The notes under the pieces are model-generated. The model had not been told where the DNA came from. It worked only from the letters and a program-made list of their open reading frames with translations, and did not search any database. Shown here piece after piece: positions 50,788 to 61,346 of a stretch of 64,000 nt of DNA (position 1 is its first letter; every line of letters begins with the position of its first letter). The position numbers and the translations under genes are program-made. The stretch comes from Semisulcospira habei (lineage: Eukaryota > Mollusca > Gastropoda > Semisulcospiridae): the NCBI GenBank assembly GCA_036245525.1, contig BTPG01000004.1, forward strand, positions 208,470,952 to 208,534,951. The letters are read 5' to 3'.

Positions 50788-51436
50788 CCTCGCGCTGGGA
50801 CCATACGGCGTTGAGGCGCATCCCCTGGGTGGTGGATAGGGGGGCCTTCGCGAGAAGGGTGCACCGAATGAAATAAGGTGTCGTGAACCAACATGGTCTA
50901 AGGGAAGGTGACCCCGACAGAAAACCCCTGGTCCTCCTAGTAAAGGGGTTGGGTGTGGGGGTAGCTTCCCCACCCTGCAAATAAGGAAATAGCTACAAAA
51001 ACGCCGACGAAAAGACAAACAGCAATTCCTTTCCTGGAGGAGGAAGGTTCTTCTACCAGAAGATTTATGACATCCTGTGGTGAAAGCTGGAATTCTTCGG
51101 AAGCCACAGGACCGAGCCGCCTCTCTCTATCCAGGGACACAACCATGGGCACATGGAATGTCAAGACCATGTACCAGAGCGGCAAGGCCGCCCAGATAGC
51201 AGCGGAAATGCAAAAGTACAACCTTTCCCTGCTAGGTATCAGCGAAGCCAGATGGACGCAGTCTGGCCAGAAAAGGCTGTTAAGTGGGGAGATCTTCTTC
51301 TTCTTGTCGTTCGCAGTGGGCTATACAGTCAGACCAGCACCGGTGATGAATGACGTCGTTTTCTCCAGGTCTTCTCGACTGCCGTAGAGTTTGGTCTGCA
51401 GTGGAGTTGGCTTCTTCTTCTTCTTCTCGAACGCCG

Positions 51437-53338
51437 TCACACTTGGAGTTTGGCTCTCAAAATGAAATCTGTGGTCTTCTGTAGCGCCTCCACAGGCCCG
51501 TACAGTTTCTCTTGTAGAGTGGCGGGCTTCGGCCATATCTCCTCCCTCAGCGGCTGGTGGTTCCCACAGTCCTGGAGGATGTGCTCTGCGGTCTGCTCTG
51601 CTTCTCCACAAGGGCACAGGGGAGATGGCACGAGGTGGAAGCGTCTGTGCAGGTGGAAATTGAGTCGGTTGTGCCCGGTCCTCAGACGAAAGATGGTCAC
51701 CTGCTCTTGTCTGGACAGCTGATGGTAACTGTCTAGGGGCCGTTGTGGTGGTCTGTACACAGACTTAATGATGGTCTTCATCTCTGTGAAGCTGACTCCA
51801 TTTTCATCTTGTTCTTTCTCTGCTCCCACTTTTGCCATTCTGTCAGCTTCTTCATTGCCGAAGATGCCACAGTGTGAAGGGATCCACTGCAGCACCAGTC
51901 TGGTGCACTTGATGTTTTGCAGTGCCTCTTGTAGACGTGGCAGTTTGCTTGCTGTTGCTGCCTCAAGGACAGACATGGCATCAGTAAGGAAGACAATCTG
52001 GGCATCAGGGTCTGCAGTGCCACTAAGGGTGTTAGCTGCGCGGACTAGGGCTTCCACCTCAGCTCTGTAATTTGTGCAGTGAAGGCCTGTTGGTACTGCC
52101 TCTGCCTGCCATTTTCCGTTTGAGTACTGAATGTACACCCCAGCCCCTCCATCCTGAACTGCATCTGTGGCTGATCCATCGGTGTATGCCCGTATCCATG
52201 CTTCCTGGGGATACTTTTCTTCGAGCATGGCCAGTGTCAGGGCTTTCTTGCTCACAGTGCTGTGCTCATCTCTGGTGGCGATGTAGGGTACCGTGGAAGA
52301 GATGGTGATGTTTTCTGGCTTACTTTCCCAAGGTGGAAGGTCGCTAGCAGGATTCAGAGCCTCTACCTGCGCAGGCAGCTTTGCCTGGTGTTTTCTCTGC
52401 AGTGCTCTCGTCTCCTTCACAAAGCTTGATCTTTTCAGTCTCCCTGAGGTTGGTTGTTTCATCCTAGCGTTCATAGGATGGTCTTTGGAAGACTTGACCT
52501 TTGTGGACTGTATCAAGGCTTTGCAATCTCTTCTCATGTGCAGGGGTGGGATGCCCGTTGTCTCTTCCATCTTTTCAATTGGTGTGGATCTCATTGCGCC
52601 AGTGATGATACGCAGTGCCTGGTTCTGAACTCTGTCAATGGTCTGCTGGTGTGACTGGGCTGCCGTCAACCATGCATTAGATCCGTACTCAAGGTGTGGT
52701 CTCACTGTGCCTTGATATACATTTTTGAGGATCTTTTCATTGGCTCCCCATTGTGTTCCAGCCAGTTTTCTCATGATGTTCAGCTTTCTTCTAGCTTTCG
52801 CTTCTGCATTCCAAATGTGCGGCTTCCACGTCAGCCTCTTGTCAAGAGTGACTCCCAGGTATGTCTGTTGGTCTTCATACCGCAGCAGGGTGTTGCCCAG
52901 TGTTAGGTTGCCAGCCTTTGCCTTGTTGGAGAGAGAGAAGAGTGTGGCTGAAGATTTTTCTGTGTTGATGGTCACACACCAGTTGTTGGTCCAGTCTGTC
53001 AGCCTGTCCAGGGCTAGCTGCATCCTGTATGTAGCAGTTGTTGCATACTCTTCTGTGCACCAGAGTACCAGGTCGTCTGCGTACAGGGCTGCGTGTACTC
53101 CTTTTGGTAGCTCTGGCACAAGGTCGTTGATGAAAAGTATGAACAGTGTCGGTGACAGGACTCCCCCCTGTGGCACCCCCTGACGCAACAGCACTTTTCG
53201 GCCACAGTACCCATCCACTGTCACACGGGCTCTGCGATTGTGCAGGTATGACTTGGTCCACCGGTACATATTCCCTTGGATGCCACTGCGAAGGAGTTTC
53301 ACAAGGAGACCATCCTTCCACACCTTGTCGAAAGCATC
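51437..53338 (-). pseudogene. I-type LINE (type C) RT and RNase H, 5'-truncated
   Basis: 628 open codons begin inside RT motif A (AFDKVWKDGLLVKLL). Motif B GVPQGGVLSPTLFILFINDL, motif C ALYADDLVLWC, thumb (KRLTWKPHIWNAEAKARRKL), RNase H (RAYTDGSATDAV, LTDAMSVLEAA, WIPSHCGIFGNEEADRMA) and the CPCGEAEQTAEHILQDC knuckle follow. The frame is intact to the stop at 51437, so truncation is the only visible damage. Confidence 0.92.
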
Positions 53339-53644
53339 TCAGCTGGGTGTATCGTGGGGCTTAGGGAGCTGCGATATATGCAACACAAGACCATCTCACA
53401 GCGCGTTTATTTTATTTATTTATTTATTTAATTTTTTTTCTTCTTCTTCAAACCGATTGAATCTCTGTCAGTGTCTTCCTCAAACCCTCAGTAATTCACA
53501 GTTGTAATTCTCAAAGTTTAGACATACTGCATACTTAGTATTGAAAGAACACTGTGCGTGTACTGAACTGATTTGCTGTCAATAGACGATTTCCGTAAAT
53601 CAGAAGTAGGTCAAAATATTGCACGTGTTTCGGTGAAAATTGGA

Positions 53645-53723
53645 TTAACTCATTCGAGATGTACCGCGTCCGGATGCGCGGCGTAATCCGCGTACCGGAG
53701 ACGGCACGTCTCGAATGAGTTAA
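53645..53723. repeat. TTAA hairpin, family D copy 2
   Basis: 79 bases from TTAACTCATTCGAGATGTAC to GTCTCGAATGAGTTAA, with CGCGTCCGGATGCGCGG inside. It lies in the non-LINE DNA within the 4.27-kb block; the rest of 53340-53843 is AT-rich and unidentified. Confidence 0.78.
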
Positions 53724-53877
53724 AAGCCAGGACTAACATGCGATATTCTCAGTTGCATGCTAGTGATGACGGGTTGCGGAGGAAGGGAGACTTATAAAAA
53801 TACAAATTCTAGTAACATCCGAATATATGTGTCGAGCGCGCTGACTTCTTCTTCTTCTTCTTGTCGTTCACAGTGGG

Positions 53878-55561
53878 CTATATGGTCAGTCCAGCACCGG
53901 CGATGAATGACGTCGTTTTCTCCAGGCCTTCTTGACTGCCGTAGAGTTTGGTCTGCAGTGGAGTTGGCGACGGCCACACTTCTTTTCTTTCATCGTCCAG
54001 TAGGGGGCATCTCTGGAGAATATGTTCCGCTGTTTGGTCTTCCTGACCACAGGCGCAGGTTGGTGATGGCGCCAGCTTCAGCTTTCTGTTCATGTGAGCG
54101 TTCAGTCTGTTGTGGCCGGTACGCAGTCTGATCAGGACGACTTGCTGCTCTCTGGTCATTGTGTGGTAGTCGTCTCTGTCTGACCTTGGCCTCATCAATG
54201 CCTTGATGATTGTCTTTTGCTCACTATAGCTGACGCTGTTTTCTTGTTGATCTTTTGTGGCTCCTTCTTTCGCCAGCTCGTCTGCCCTTTCATTTCCTGG
54301 TACCCCACAGTGAGCTGGTATCCACTGGAGGACAACTCTTCTGGTTTCTCTGACCTTCTGCAAGGCTCTGGTCAGCTGGGCGAGCTTGTCGTTCTTGAGG
54401 GCCTGAAGGACTGAAAGGGCATCGGAGAAAAAGACAACTTGGTAGCATGGGTCTGCGGAATTCTGAACCATGGAGGCGGCCTGCATAAGTGCTTCGGTTT
54501 CTGCTTTGTAGTTTGTGCAGTGTTTGCCAGTGGCTACACTGGATGTGGCTGTATGTCCCCCAGGAAACTGGATCAGGATGCCAGCACCTCCATTGGAAAC
54601 GGCATTTGTTGCTGATCCATCAGTGTAGATGTGGATCCATGCCTCCTTTGGGTATTGTTCGTCGATCAGGGCTAGGGTGAGTGCCCGTCAAACGGTGTCA
54701 TCCTGACTGTCTCCTGAACGCAACATGTGGGACACTGGTGCGGATCTGGATGTCTGGTTTTTCCATTGCCCAAGGGTTTTCCTCTTCTTCTGTGATCAGA
54801 GGTAGAGTGCTCTGTGGAAGGACTTCCCTGTGCTGTCGAGAAAGTCGCATGCTCTCATGGACAAAGCTGCTTCTTTTAAGCCAGTTCTTGGTGAGGTTGC
54901 TCAGTCTGTGCTTCATGGGGTGGTCGGGCAAGCACTTGAGCTTCTCAGCCTGTACCATGGTTTTGGCTTCTCTCCTCTGACTGAGAGGTTGGATTGTGGT
55001 CAGCTTCTCCATTTCCTTGATTGGAGTGGATTTCATTGCACCAGTGATGATTCGAAGAGCCTGGTTTTGCACTCGGTCGAGGGTCTGCAGGTTCGATTTG
55101 GCTGAGGTTAACCACGCTGTGGAGCCGTACTCGAGGTGGGGCCTGACTGTTCCCTGGTATACTGTCTTCAGTATCTTCTCGTTCGCTCCCCAGGTGGTGC
55201 CTGCCAGTTTCCTGAGTATGGCCAGCTTGCGTCGGGCCTTCGCCTCTGCCTGTGCAATGTGTGGTTTCCAGGTCTGTCGTCTGTCAAAGGTGACACCAAG
55301 GTAAGTAGCTTCTTCATCCTCTCTCAGAGGGGTTCCACCAAGCTTGATGGTTCCGGCTTTCTGCTTTGGGGACAATGTGAAGAGGGTGGTGGAGGATTTC
55401 TCCTTGTTGACAGAAATGCACCAGTCATCTGCCCATGCGTTCAGCTTGTCTGCCGCTAGCTGCATTCTGTAGGTGGCAGTACTTACATGCTCCTCCTTGC
55501 ACCAGATCACAAGGTCGTCTGCATATAGGGCAGCTTTGATTCCCTTGGGCATCTCAGACAC
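53878..55561 (-). pseudogene. I-type LINE (type B) RT and RNase H, 5'-truncated and frameshifted
   Basis: The frame 55561-54698 starts in the RT at MSEMPKGIKAALYADDLVIW and runs through the thumb (RRQTWKPHIAQAEAKARRKL). A shift near 54700 moves to 54486-53878 with FFSDALSVLQALKN, WIPAHCGVPGNERADELAK, the CACGQEDQTAEHILQRC knuckle and the end TTSFIAGAGLTI. It is related to type C but clearly a different family. Confidence 0.9.
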
Positions 55562-55777
55562 AGTGGGGAGATGATTCTGTATTTAGGTCATGAAGAGGAG
55601 AATGCCCCCCATACAGGAGTAGCATTCATGCTGTCACCCGTGGCACAGAGAGCGCTGATGGGCTGGGAACCTCTTGGGCCAAGAATTATCACAGCAGCCT
55701 TTAGAACCAAGAAAAAGATCAAGCTGAACGTCATCCAGTGTTATGCGCCCACTAATGACAGTGACGAGGAAGAGAAA

Positions 55778-55903
55778 TTCATTTTTCTCTAAAAGGTATT
55801 TTTTCGAAAAATACTTACCGATGACATGACTTTATGGACATTTCCATAGAGTCATGTCATCGGTAAGTATTTTTCGAAAAAATACCTTTTAGAGAAAAAT
55901 GAA
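55778..55903. repeat. Extra L-core-L' hairpin outside the left end of DIRS copy C
   Basis: The L terminus (TTCATTTTTCTCTAAAAGG) and 60 bases of end sequence are followed at once by their reverse complement ending GAAAAATGAA. The mismatch TTTATGG against CTCTATGG-complement shows the arms are not trivial copies. It abuts TTTGTTTCCTC at 55904, forming an L'R' junction identical in kind to the ICR. Confidence 0.92.
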
Positions 55904-56118
55904 TTTGTTTCCTCAAAAACATTACCGATGACATGACTTTATGGAAATGTCTACTTCTAGCTCAATTTTAGCCTACTTACCCGTTGTGTGCCCACACAAC
56001 CCGGGAGGCACTCGGGGAACCCCCCCCCCCTAGAGGGGCCGAGAGTTGTCTCCCGTTTCCCGCCTTACCAGCTCCGGTCACGAGACCGGCCAGTTTTTTT
56101 GTGATACTTCGCTCGAAA
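55904..56118. repeat. DIRS copy C inner left terminal repeat (R'-type end)
   Basis: It starts TTTGTTTCCTCAAAAACATT, the complement of the R terminus, where copy B has the L terminus. It then continues through CCGTTGTGTGCCCACACAAC as in copy B. Complement of 61955-62158. Confidence 0.9.
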
Positions 56119-56151
56119 GCGGCAAGCGGGGCAGGAGGGAGGGTCCTCCGA

Positions 56152-56246
56152 GTCATGTCATCGGTAAGTATTTTTCGCAAAAATACCTTTTAGAGAAAAA
56201 TGAATTTGTTTCCTCAAAAACATTACCGATGACATGACTTTATGGA
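56152..56246. repeat. DIRS copy C internal complementary region
   Basis: Same structure and position as 43295-43390, with one change (TTTTTCGCAAAAATACC). Confidence 0.93.
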
Positions 56247-56343
56247 AGAATTGCGATGAGGAGGAGGGTGCCGCGCAACTCTTAATGGTAACAGCGCCGT
56301 CCTCCCAGTCGCAACCTCCCGACAATTTTAGCGAAGTGCATAC

Positions 56344-57440
56344 CTACGGCGCCAGTGGCGCCGGGAGGGAGTGTTGCGCCGCGGCGATGTCCCCCACTAG
56401 TGCGAGATTCTCTCTTTGGCCTGCCAGGTCCCTGAGGTAGAAGCGGGCGAATACAGATTCAGTCTGCCAGCCCACGGCTGCCACGATGTCCTTGACAGCG
56501 CAGTTTAGGTCAAATGCGAGGCTCGTGGCCATGGCTCGTACCTCATGTGCGCGAATGTGCAGCCTCTTCGCTCCCTGCGGGAGATATCTTGATACACGGA
56601 GCGTATAACCCAGCGGAGCCAGGACGAGATCGTCTGGGCTGTTATGTCATTCCTGCTGGGTCTCAGAGGTAGGAAGAGGCGCGAACGCCCTCTGCGGAAG
56701 GCTTTAGATCGTCGCAGATAAACTCTAAGGGCGCGCACGGGATCCTGTTGCCTGGTCTCCTGAGACAGAGGGTTGGTTCTTAGCGGCCGTAAGGTGATAA
56801 CCTGAGGTGCCGTCAGAGGAGACCTGTTCTTGGCCAGGAAGGCAGGGTCAGTGAGGAGTTGAACAGACCCGTCCGCTCGGAACTGTAGGCAGGTAGGCCG
56901 CGCCGAGAGTGCGTGTAGCTCACTCACCCGAGAGGCGGTAGCAAGGGCCAGCAGGAAGCACGTCTTTCGTGTCACATCTGCGAAACGGGCCAAAGGTAAG
57001 GGTTCAAATCTGTCAGAATTTAACCACGTTAGCACCCAGGGCAGGTCCCAGCGGGGAAGGAGTGAGCGGTGTGTTGGGCGCTGGATGCCGAAGTGACCCA
57101 TAAGGTCGGCTAAGTCTTTGCAGGCGCCCGGGTCTGGGTGTCCAAGGTGTCGATAAGTGTCAGCGATCATGGACAGGTAACCCCTCACGGTGATGGGGGC
57201 CAGGCCTAAGTCTCGAAAGAGCCAGAGGAAGAAGTCCGCCAGCTGAGGATTAGTCAGTTGCGTGGGTGACAGGCCGTGCTCAGAGCACCAGGAACACAGG
57301 ACTCGCCACTTTCCCTCGTAGACTCGGATGGTGGAAGGTCTGCGGGCCGAAGCGATCGCCTCCACTGCTGCACCCGAGTAGCCTCTAGCTCCGAGGGCTT
57401 GCCGCACAACCTCCAGGCGTGAAGGAGGAGCCGCTCCGGG
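56344..57440 (-). pseudogene. DIRS copy C tyrosine recombinase, one frameshift
   Basis: The recombinase reading is the last third of a 917-codon open frame (59258-56505) whose first part overlaps the RT. SRLEVVRQALGARGYSG, YEGKWRVLCSWC, ALATASRVSELHAL (Arg) and RVYLRRSKAFRRGRSRLFLP are in frame, beyond the point where copy B breaks. Loss of one G near 56580 then shifts the frame just before the HxxR box. MATSLAFDLNCAVKDIVAAV and FARFYLRDLAG lie in the frame 56532-56344. B and C are broken at different bases. Confidence 0.92.
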
Positions 57441-59533
57441 CAGGGGTGGAACAGCGGCTGACGCGGTTGCTTGAGCATGGTGCGTGGGGCGGGAAGCAGC
57501 AGGGGCGGGTCCGTGGCGAGGCTGAGAAGGTCGGTGGTCCAGGAGCGGTTCCAGGCGAACGGCGCAACTAACAGCAGGACCGCCGAGCATCCCCGAAGCT
57601 TGAGAAGGACTTTGGGTACGAGAACCATCGGGGGGAAGGCGTAAGCCACCAGGCCGTCCCAGGGAATGGAGAGTGCATCGACAGCCCAGGCAAGTGGATC
57701 GGGAATCGGGGAGACGAAGAGCAGCAGCTGATGGTTCCACCTTGTGGCGAACAAGTCGACCTGGGGAGTCTCCCACCGGGCACAGATCATCCGAAAGATG
57801 TCCTGCCGAAGGGTCCATTCCGTGTGCAGGAGCTGGCCGCGGCGAGACAGCGAGTCGGCTAAGACATTCAGGTGTCCGGGGATGTGTCGGGCTCGAATGG
57901 TAATACCCCGGTCCTCGCACCAACGCATCATCCTGTAGAGGAGCATACAAAGGTCGGGAGAGCAAGTGCCACCTTGTCTCTGGATGTAAGCCACCACAGT
58001 CGTGTTGTCCGAGAGGACGAGTAGCTCCTGGTGTCTGAGGAGATCCTCCCAGAACTGCAGGGCTTGCCACACCGCCTGCATCTCCAGCCAGTTGATGTGA
58101 GTGTGCGCTAAGTCCGCGGGCCAGGGCCCCGAAGTCGAGAGGAACCGCGGAAGGAGATGAGCGCCCCACCCAGTGAGGCTGGCGTCGACACAAAGCGAGG
58201 TCTGGGGAGGAGGGGCGGCCAGGGGAACTCCCGACACTAGCCAAGAGTGGTCGGTCCACCGACGAAGATGAGGCAGCAGCATCTGGGGCACCGGAACCAA
58301 CGTCGTTAAGTCGCCTGACGACGGGCGCCAATGGAGTAGGAGATGCAGCTGGATCGGCCGGGAGTAGAGACGACCTAGGGGGATAAGGTCCGCTGAGGCG
58401 TTCAGCAGGCCCAAAAGCTGGAGCCAGACTCTGGCGGGGGCCACGTCCTGTCGTGCTAACTGACCGGCTAGGTCCGCAATCTTCTGGATCCGAGGGGCTG
58501 GGAGGTGCACCGTGTTGAGGTCGGTCGCAAATTCCATGCCCAGGTGCACGAAGCGGCGGGACGGAGAGAGATCCGACTTGCCGTCGTTCACTAGGAAACC
58601 CAAGTGTGCCAGAAGCCGTAGCAGCGCATCCCTGTCCGACGCGAGCGAGGTCTCTGACTGGGTGCGTAGGAGGAGGTCGTCTAGGTAATTCGACGTCGGA
58701 CTGGAGGAGGACTGTCGGGCCTTGGCGACTACGGCGTCCATCAGCCGGGTGAACATCCAGGGGCTGAGGTTGAGACCGAACGGGAGCGCGCGAAACTGGT
58801 ATACCACACCGTCGATCGCAAAGCGGAGGAACTTCCTGGAGGCCTGGTGCATCGGGACATGCAGGTACGCATCTGAAAGGTCCAGGCTGACTGTGAAGTC
58901 CAGAGGCTGGACCGCGGCTCTCAGGGCTCGAGCAGTCTCCATCCGGAAGGAGGGGGCCGTAATGTACTTGTTCAGGGCCGAGAGATCGATCACCGGTCGC
59001 CATCTCCCTCCAGGCTTCGGAACGACGAACAAGCGGCTGTAGAAGGCTGGGGAGTAGGGGACGCGTACCACCTCCGTGGCGGCTTTCCTCAGGAGGGAGG
59101 AGACCTCTCCCCGAAGAGCGGAGGCCTTCAACGGATCGCTGGGGATCTCGGTCCAAAGGGGGGAGCGACGCAAAGGAGGCGGGCTGCGAAAGGCGATCCG
59201 GAGGCCGGCCGAGACGGTGTCGCAAATCCAGGGGTCGTCGGGAAAGAGTGTGAGCCAATTTCCGCTGAAAAAGGCTAGCCTCCCACCGACCGGAGACCCC
59301 GAAGTGGTCGGTGGGGGCAAGGCTGGGGGGCAGTCAGGCAGCCCGCCCGCGACCCGGTCGCCGGGCGGGACGGGGCCAGGCGGGGACACGGGCCCTGGAG
59401 GGTCTAGGACGGCCAAAGGCGGGGGCCTGCTCAGGGGCCGAAGCAGGGGCTGACGCAGCAGCGGGTCTAACCGACCGCGAGGCGCGACCCCTAGCCTGGC
59501 GGGAGGACGGAAAGCGGCGGGGAGGAGGAGCAC
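57254..59533 (-). CDS. DIRS copy C reverse transcriptase / RNase H, intact
   Basis: 759 residues. A Pro-rich N-terminus (1-85) precedes GNWLTLFPDDPWICDTV (91-107), the conserved pre-RT block of DIRS proteins. RT spans about 150-370: FVVPKPGGRWRPVIDLSALN, SLDLSDAY (Asp about 218), ALPFGLNLSPW, NYLDDLLL (YLDD about 283-286). RNase H spans about 445-600: VDASLTGWGAHL (Asp 450), WLEMQAVWQ (Glu 484), LSDNTTVVAYI (Asp 509), later VLADSLSRRG. The last 200 residues overlap the recombinase frame. It starts inside the 3' end of gag (59334-59533 overlap). It is the only complete enzyme ORF among the three DIRS copies. Confidence 0.94.
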   Translation of the reverse strand: MLLLPAAFRPPARLGVAPRGRLDPLLRQPLLRPLSRPPPLAVLDPPGPVSPPGPVPPGDRVAGGLPDCPPALPPPTTSGSPVGGRLAFFSGNWLTLFPDDPWICDTVSAGLRIAFRSPPPLRRSPLWTEIPSDPLKASALRGEVSSLLRKAATEVVRVPYSPAFYSRLFVVPKPGGRWRPVIDLSALNKYITAPSFRMETARALRAAVQPLDFTVSLDLSDAYLHVPMHQASRKFLRFAIDGVVYQFRALPFGLNLSPWMFTRLMDAVVAKARQSSSSPTSNYLDDLLLRTQSETSLASDRDALLRLLAHLGFLVNDGKSDLSPSRRFVHLGMEFATDLNTVHLPAPRIQKIADLAGQLARQDVAPARVWLQLLGLLNASADLIPLGRLYSRPIQLHLLLHWRPSSGDLTTLVPVPQMLLPHLRRWTDHSWLVSGVPLAAPPPQTSLCVDASLTGWGAHLLPRFLSTSGPWPADLAHTHINWLEMQAVWQALQFWEDLLRHQELLVLSDNTTVVAYIQRQGGTCSPDLCMLLYRMMRWCEDRGITIRARHIPGHLNVLADSLSRRGQLLHTEWTLRQDIFRMICARWETPQVDLFATRWNHQLLLFVSPIPDPLAWAVDALSIPWDGLVAYAFPPMVLVPKVLLKLRGCSAVLLLVAPFAWNRSWTTDLLSLATDPPLLLPAPRTMLKQPRQPLFHPCPERLLLHAWRLCGKPSELEATRVQQWRRSLRPADLPPSESTRESGESCVPGALSTACHPRN

Positions 59534-61346
59534 TCACAGGCCAGCGGTCGGGGTTGGAGGCTCGAACGGATGACCAGGTGTCGCCGAAAAGCAGGGGGCC
59601 ACCCAGCGGAGCACGACGAAGCTGCGCACGCAGGTCAGGTGGTATCCCTCGGCAGGCAAGCAGAAGGGCGTCTCGACGCATCAGGTCACAGTTGGCGGAG
59701 GCAGCCATAGCGTTAACGGACGAGTGGTAGGCGGCTCGGTTGGCGACTTCCGCTAAGACGAGTAAATCCCCAAGGAGAGGCGTGATAGAAGGATGCCAAG
59801 CGTCTTCCACACGACGAACCAGGGCTTGAGTGAGCAGCTCCAGGAACCCAGCGCAGGCTAAGGTGTTCCGCACCAGAGACGCAGTCAAATCCAGGCCACG
59901 AGGGAAAGAACGGCGAAGGAGGGCGGAGCCGCCAGCTTGCGACACGGCCGGGGGGTCGATCACAGGAAGAGGGATGGAGAAAGCCTGGGAATGACCGGCA
60001 TACCAATCCCGACGGAAGGCGATGTCCAGGCCAGCCGGCCAGCGACGATCGGAGAAGAACACCGGCTCTCGAGACGCTGGAAGTTGCAGGTGCGCTGAGA
60101 AGACATCTCGCAGCTCCTTAAATCCAGGCGGCTGGGGAAGCGACTTGAACCTCTTCACCTGACGCTCGGCATCCACAAAGGCCGAGACCTTCCTCTTCAG
60201 GGGGGGGAGAGGCTGGGCAGGAGTCCGCTGGCAGAGCGGCCGCGATGATCCTGGCGGCTTCATCCAAGGCTAGGAGGGTCTCCGCCCGGGACGACGGAAG
60301 GGTCGAGGGGACATCATCACCGACGTCGGAGGGCGAAAGGGAGCGAGCATCCACCTCCAACAGGGCTGAGACGGAGTCTTCGGGCAGCAAGCTGAGGGCT
60401 TCTTCGTCCAGGGGGTGGCGAGAAGGCAGGTGAGGCACCAAGGAAGGTCCAAGCTTGGGCAGGGGCGCATCTCGAACCTCACGGGAAGCCCGGGCATGAG
60501 CCGGCAGCGACGACGGAGGCGAGGATCGCCGAGGCGAACGCGGGAAGGAGCGAGGAGGGGTCCTGTCCGGTGCGCGGGAACGACGTCTGGGTGAAGTACG
60601 GCGGACAACCGAAGAGGAGTGCCGATCACGGGAAGAAGGTCGACGATGGCGGTGACGCGGCGAACGCATCGAACGGTGCGAAGGCGAGCGCGACCGAGCG
60701 CGCGACGAGGAGAGGCGGGGGGAGCGGCGACGCTCCCGGCGGGGGGAACGATCCTTCCGGCGGCCCGCGAGCGCGAGTGTCTAGCACTGACGGTGGAACG
60801 GGAAAGGTCGGGGGCGCGACTGTGTCGCGTAGGTTGAGGCTGACGTCTCTCCTGGCCGGACTCAATGAGAAGGGCTCTATGCCGGTGTACAGATCCTCCG
60901 GAAGGATCAGCGGGCTTATCGTGGAGAGAGAGAGGAGCAAGGCCAGTCAACGTGGGACGGCTCGTGGCGAACTGCTGCAGGCCGGGCTCAGTGAGGCGGG
61001 CGCTTTGCCGGCAAACAGACCCTCCGGAAGGGTCAGCGGGCGTGGCAGCAGTGGCAGTCCTCTGGTCAGCGAACAACGCAGGTTCCCGACGATCAATCCG
61101 TTCCGAGAGGCCGAGGCGAGGAAGAGCGGTCGTTACCACAGGGGCGACGTCAACAGGAGTGGGACGAGAGATAGCAGACGGAGGTCGCTCTCGCCGGTAA
61201 AAACTCCAGAGGTCAGACCAACGGATCTCCGGCCAGGTCGCACAGACATCGCAGAGATGGTCCGAGGCGCAGCCCGAGCAGGGGAGGCAGACCGCATGGT
61301 CGTCCGTCGGCCACTTGAAGTCGCCGCATTGAGCGCAGGTAAGCAT
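59334..61346 (-). pseudogene. DIRS copy C gag-like protein, two frameshifts
   Basis: From the ATG at 61346 the zinc-binding N-terminus (MLTCAQCGDFKWP) and the two repeats read as in copy B. A small deletion near 60765 in the Arg/Ser-rich region shifts the frame. The middle continues in 60669-60118, and an extra G in a G run near 60205 moves the C-terminal part to 60263-59334. Unlike copy B, the C-terminus is complete past the TWSSV point, through RASNPDRWPVSAPPPRRF to a Pro/Arg-rich end. Confidence 0.88.

Larger units (their letters stand above)
51294..55561 (-). mobile_element. 4.27-kb I-type LINE block with 11-bp target duplication
   Basis: The RTE words AGTGGGGAGAT at 51283-51293 and 55562-55572 are perfect duplicates flanking the whole block. 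On the - strand the block runs: 5'-truncated LINE type B (55561-53848) ending in its own (GAA)n; about 500 bases of other DNA (53843-53340) with a TTAA hairpin; 5'-truncated LINE type C (53338-51409) with (GAA)n; then 114 bases of a second type B 3' end (51407-51294) with the terminal (GAA)n. All parts point the same way. One event or several cannot be decided by eye. Confidence 0.85.

Noticed and set aside
56344..57440. Bacterial phage integrase or contamination
   Set aside because: The recombinase is tied to RT/RNase H, ICR and inverted repeats, sits inside a eukaryotic LINE and recurs three times.
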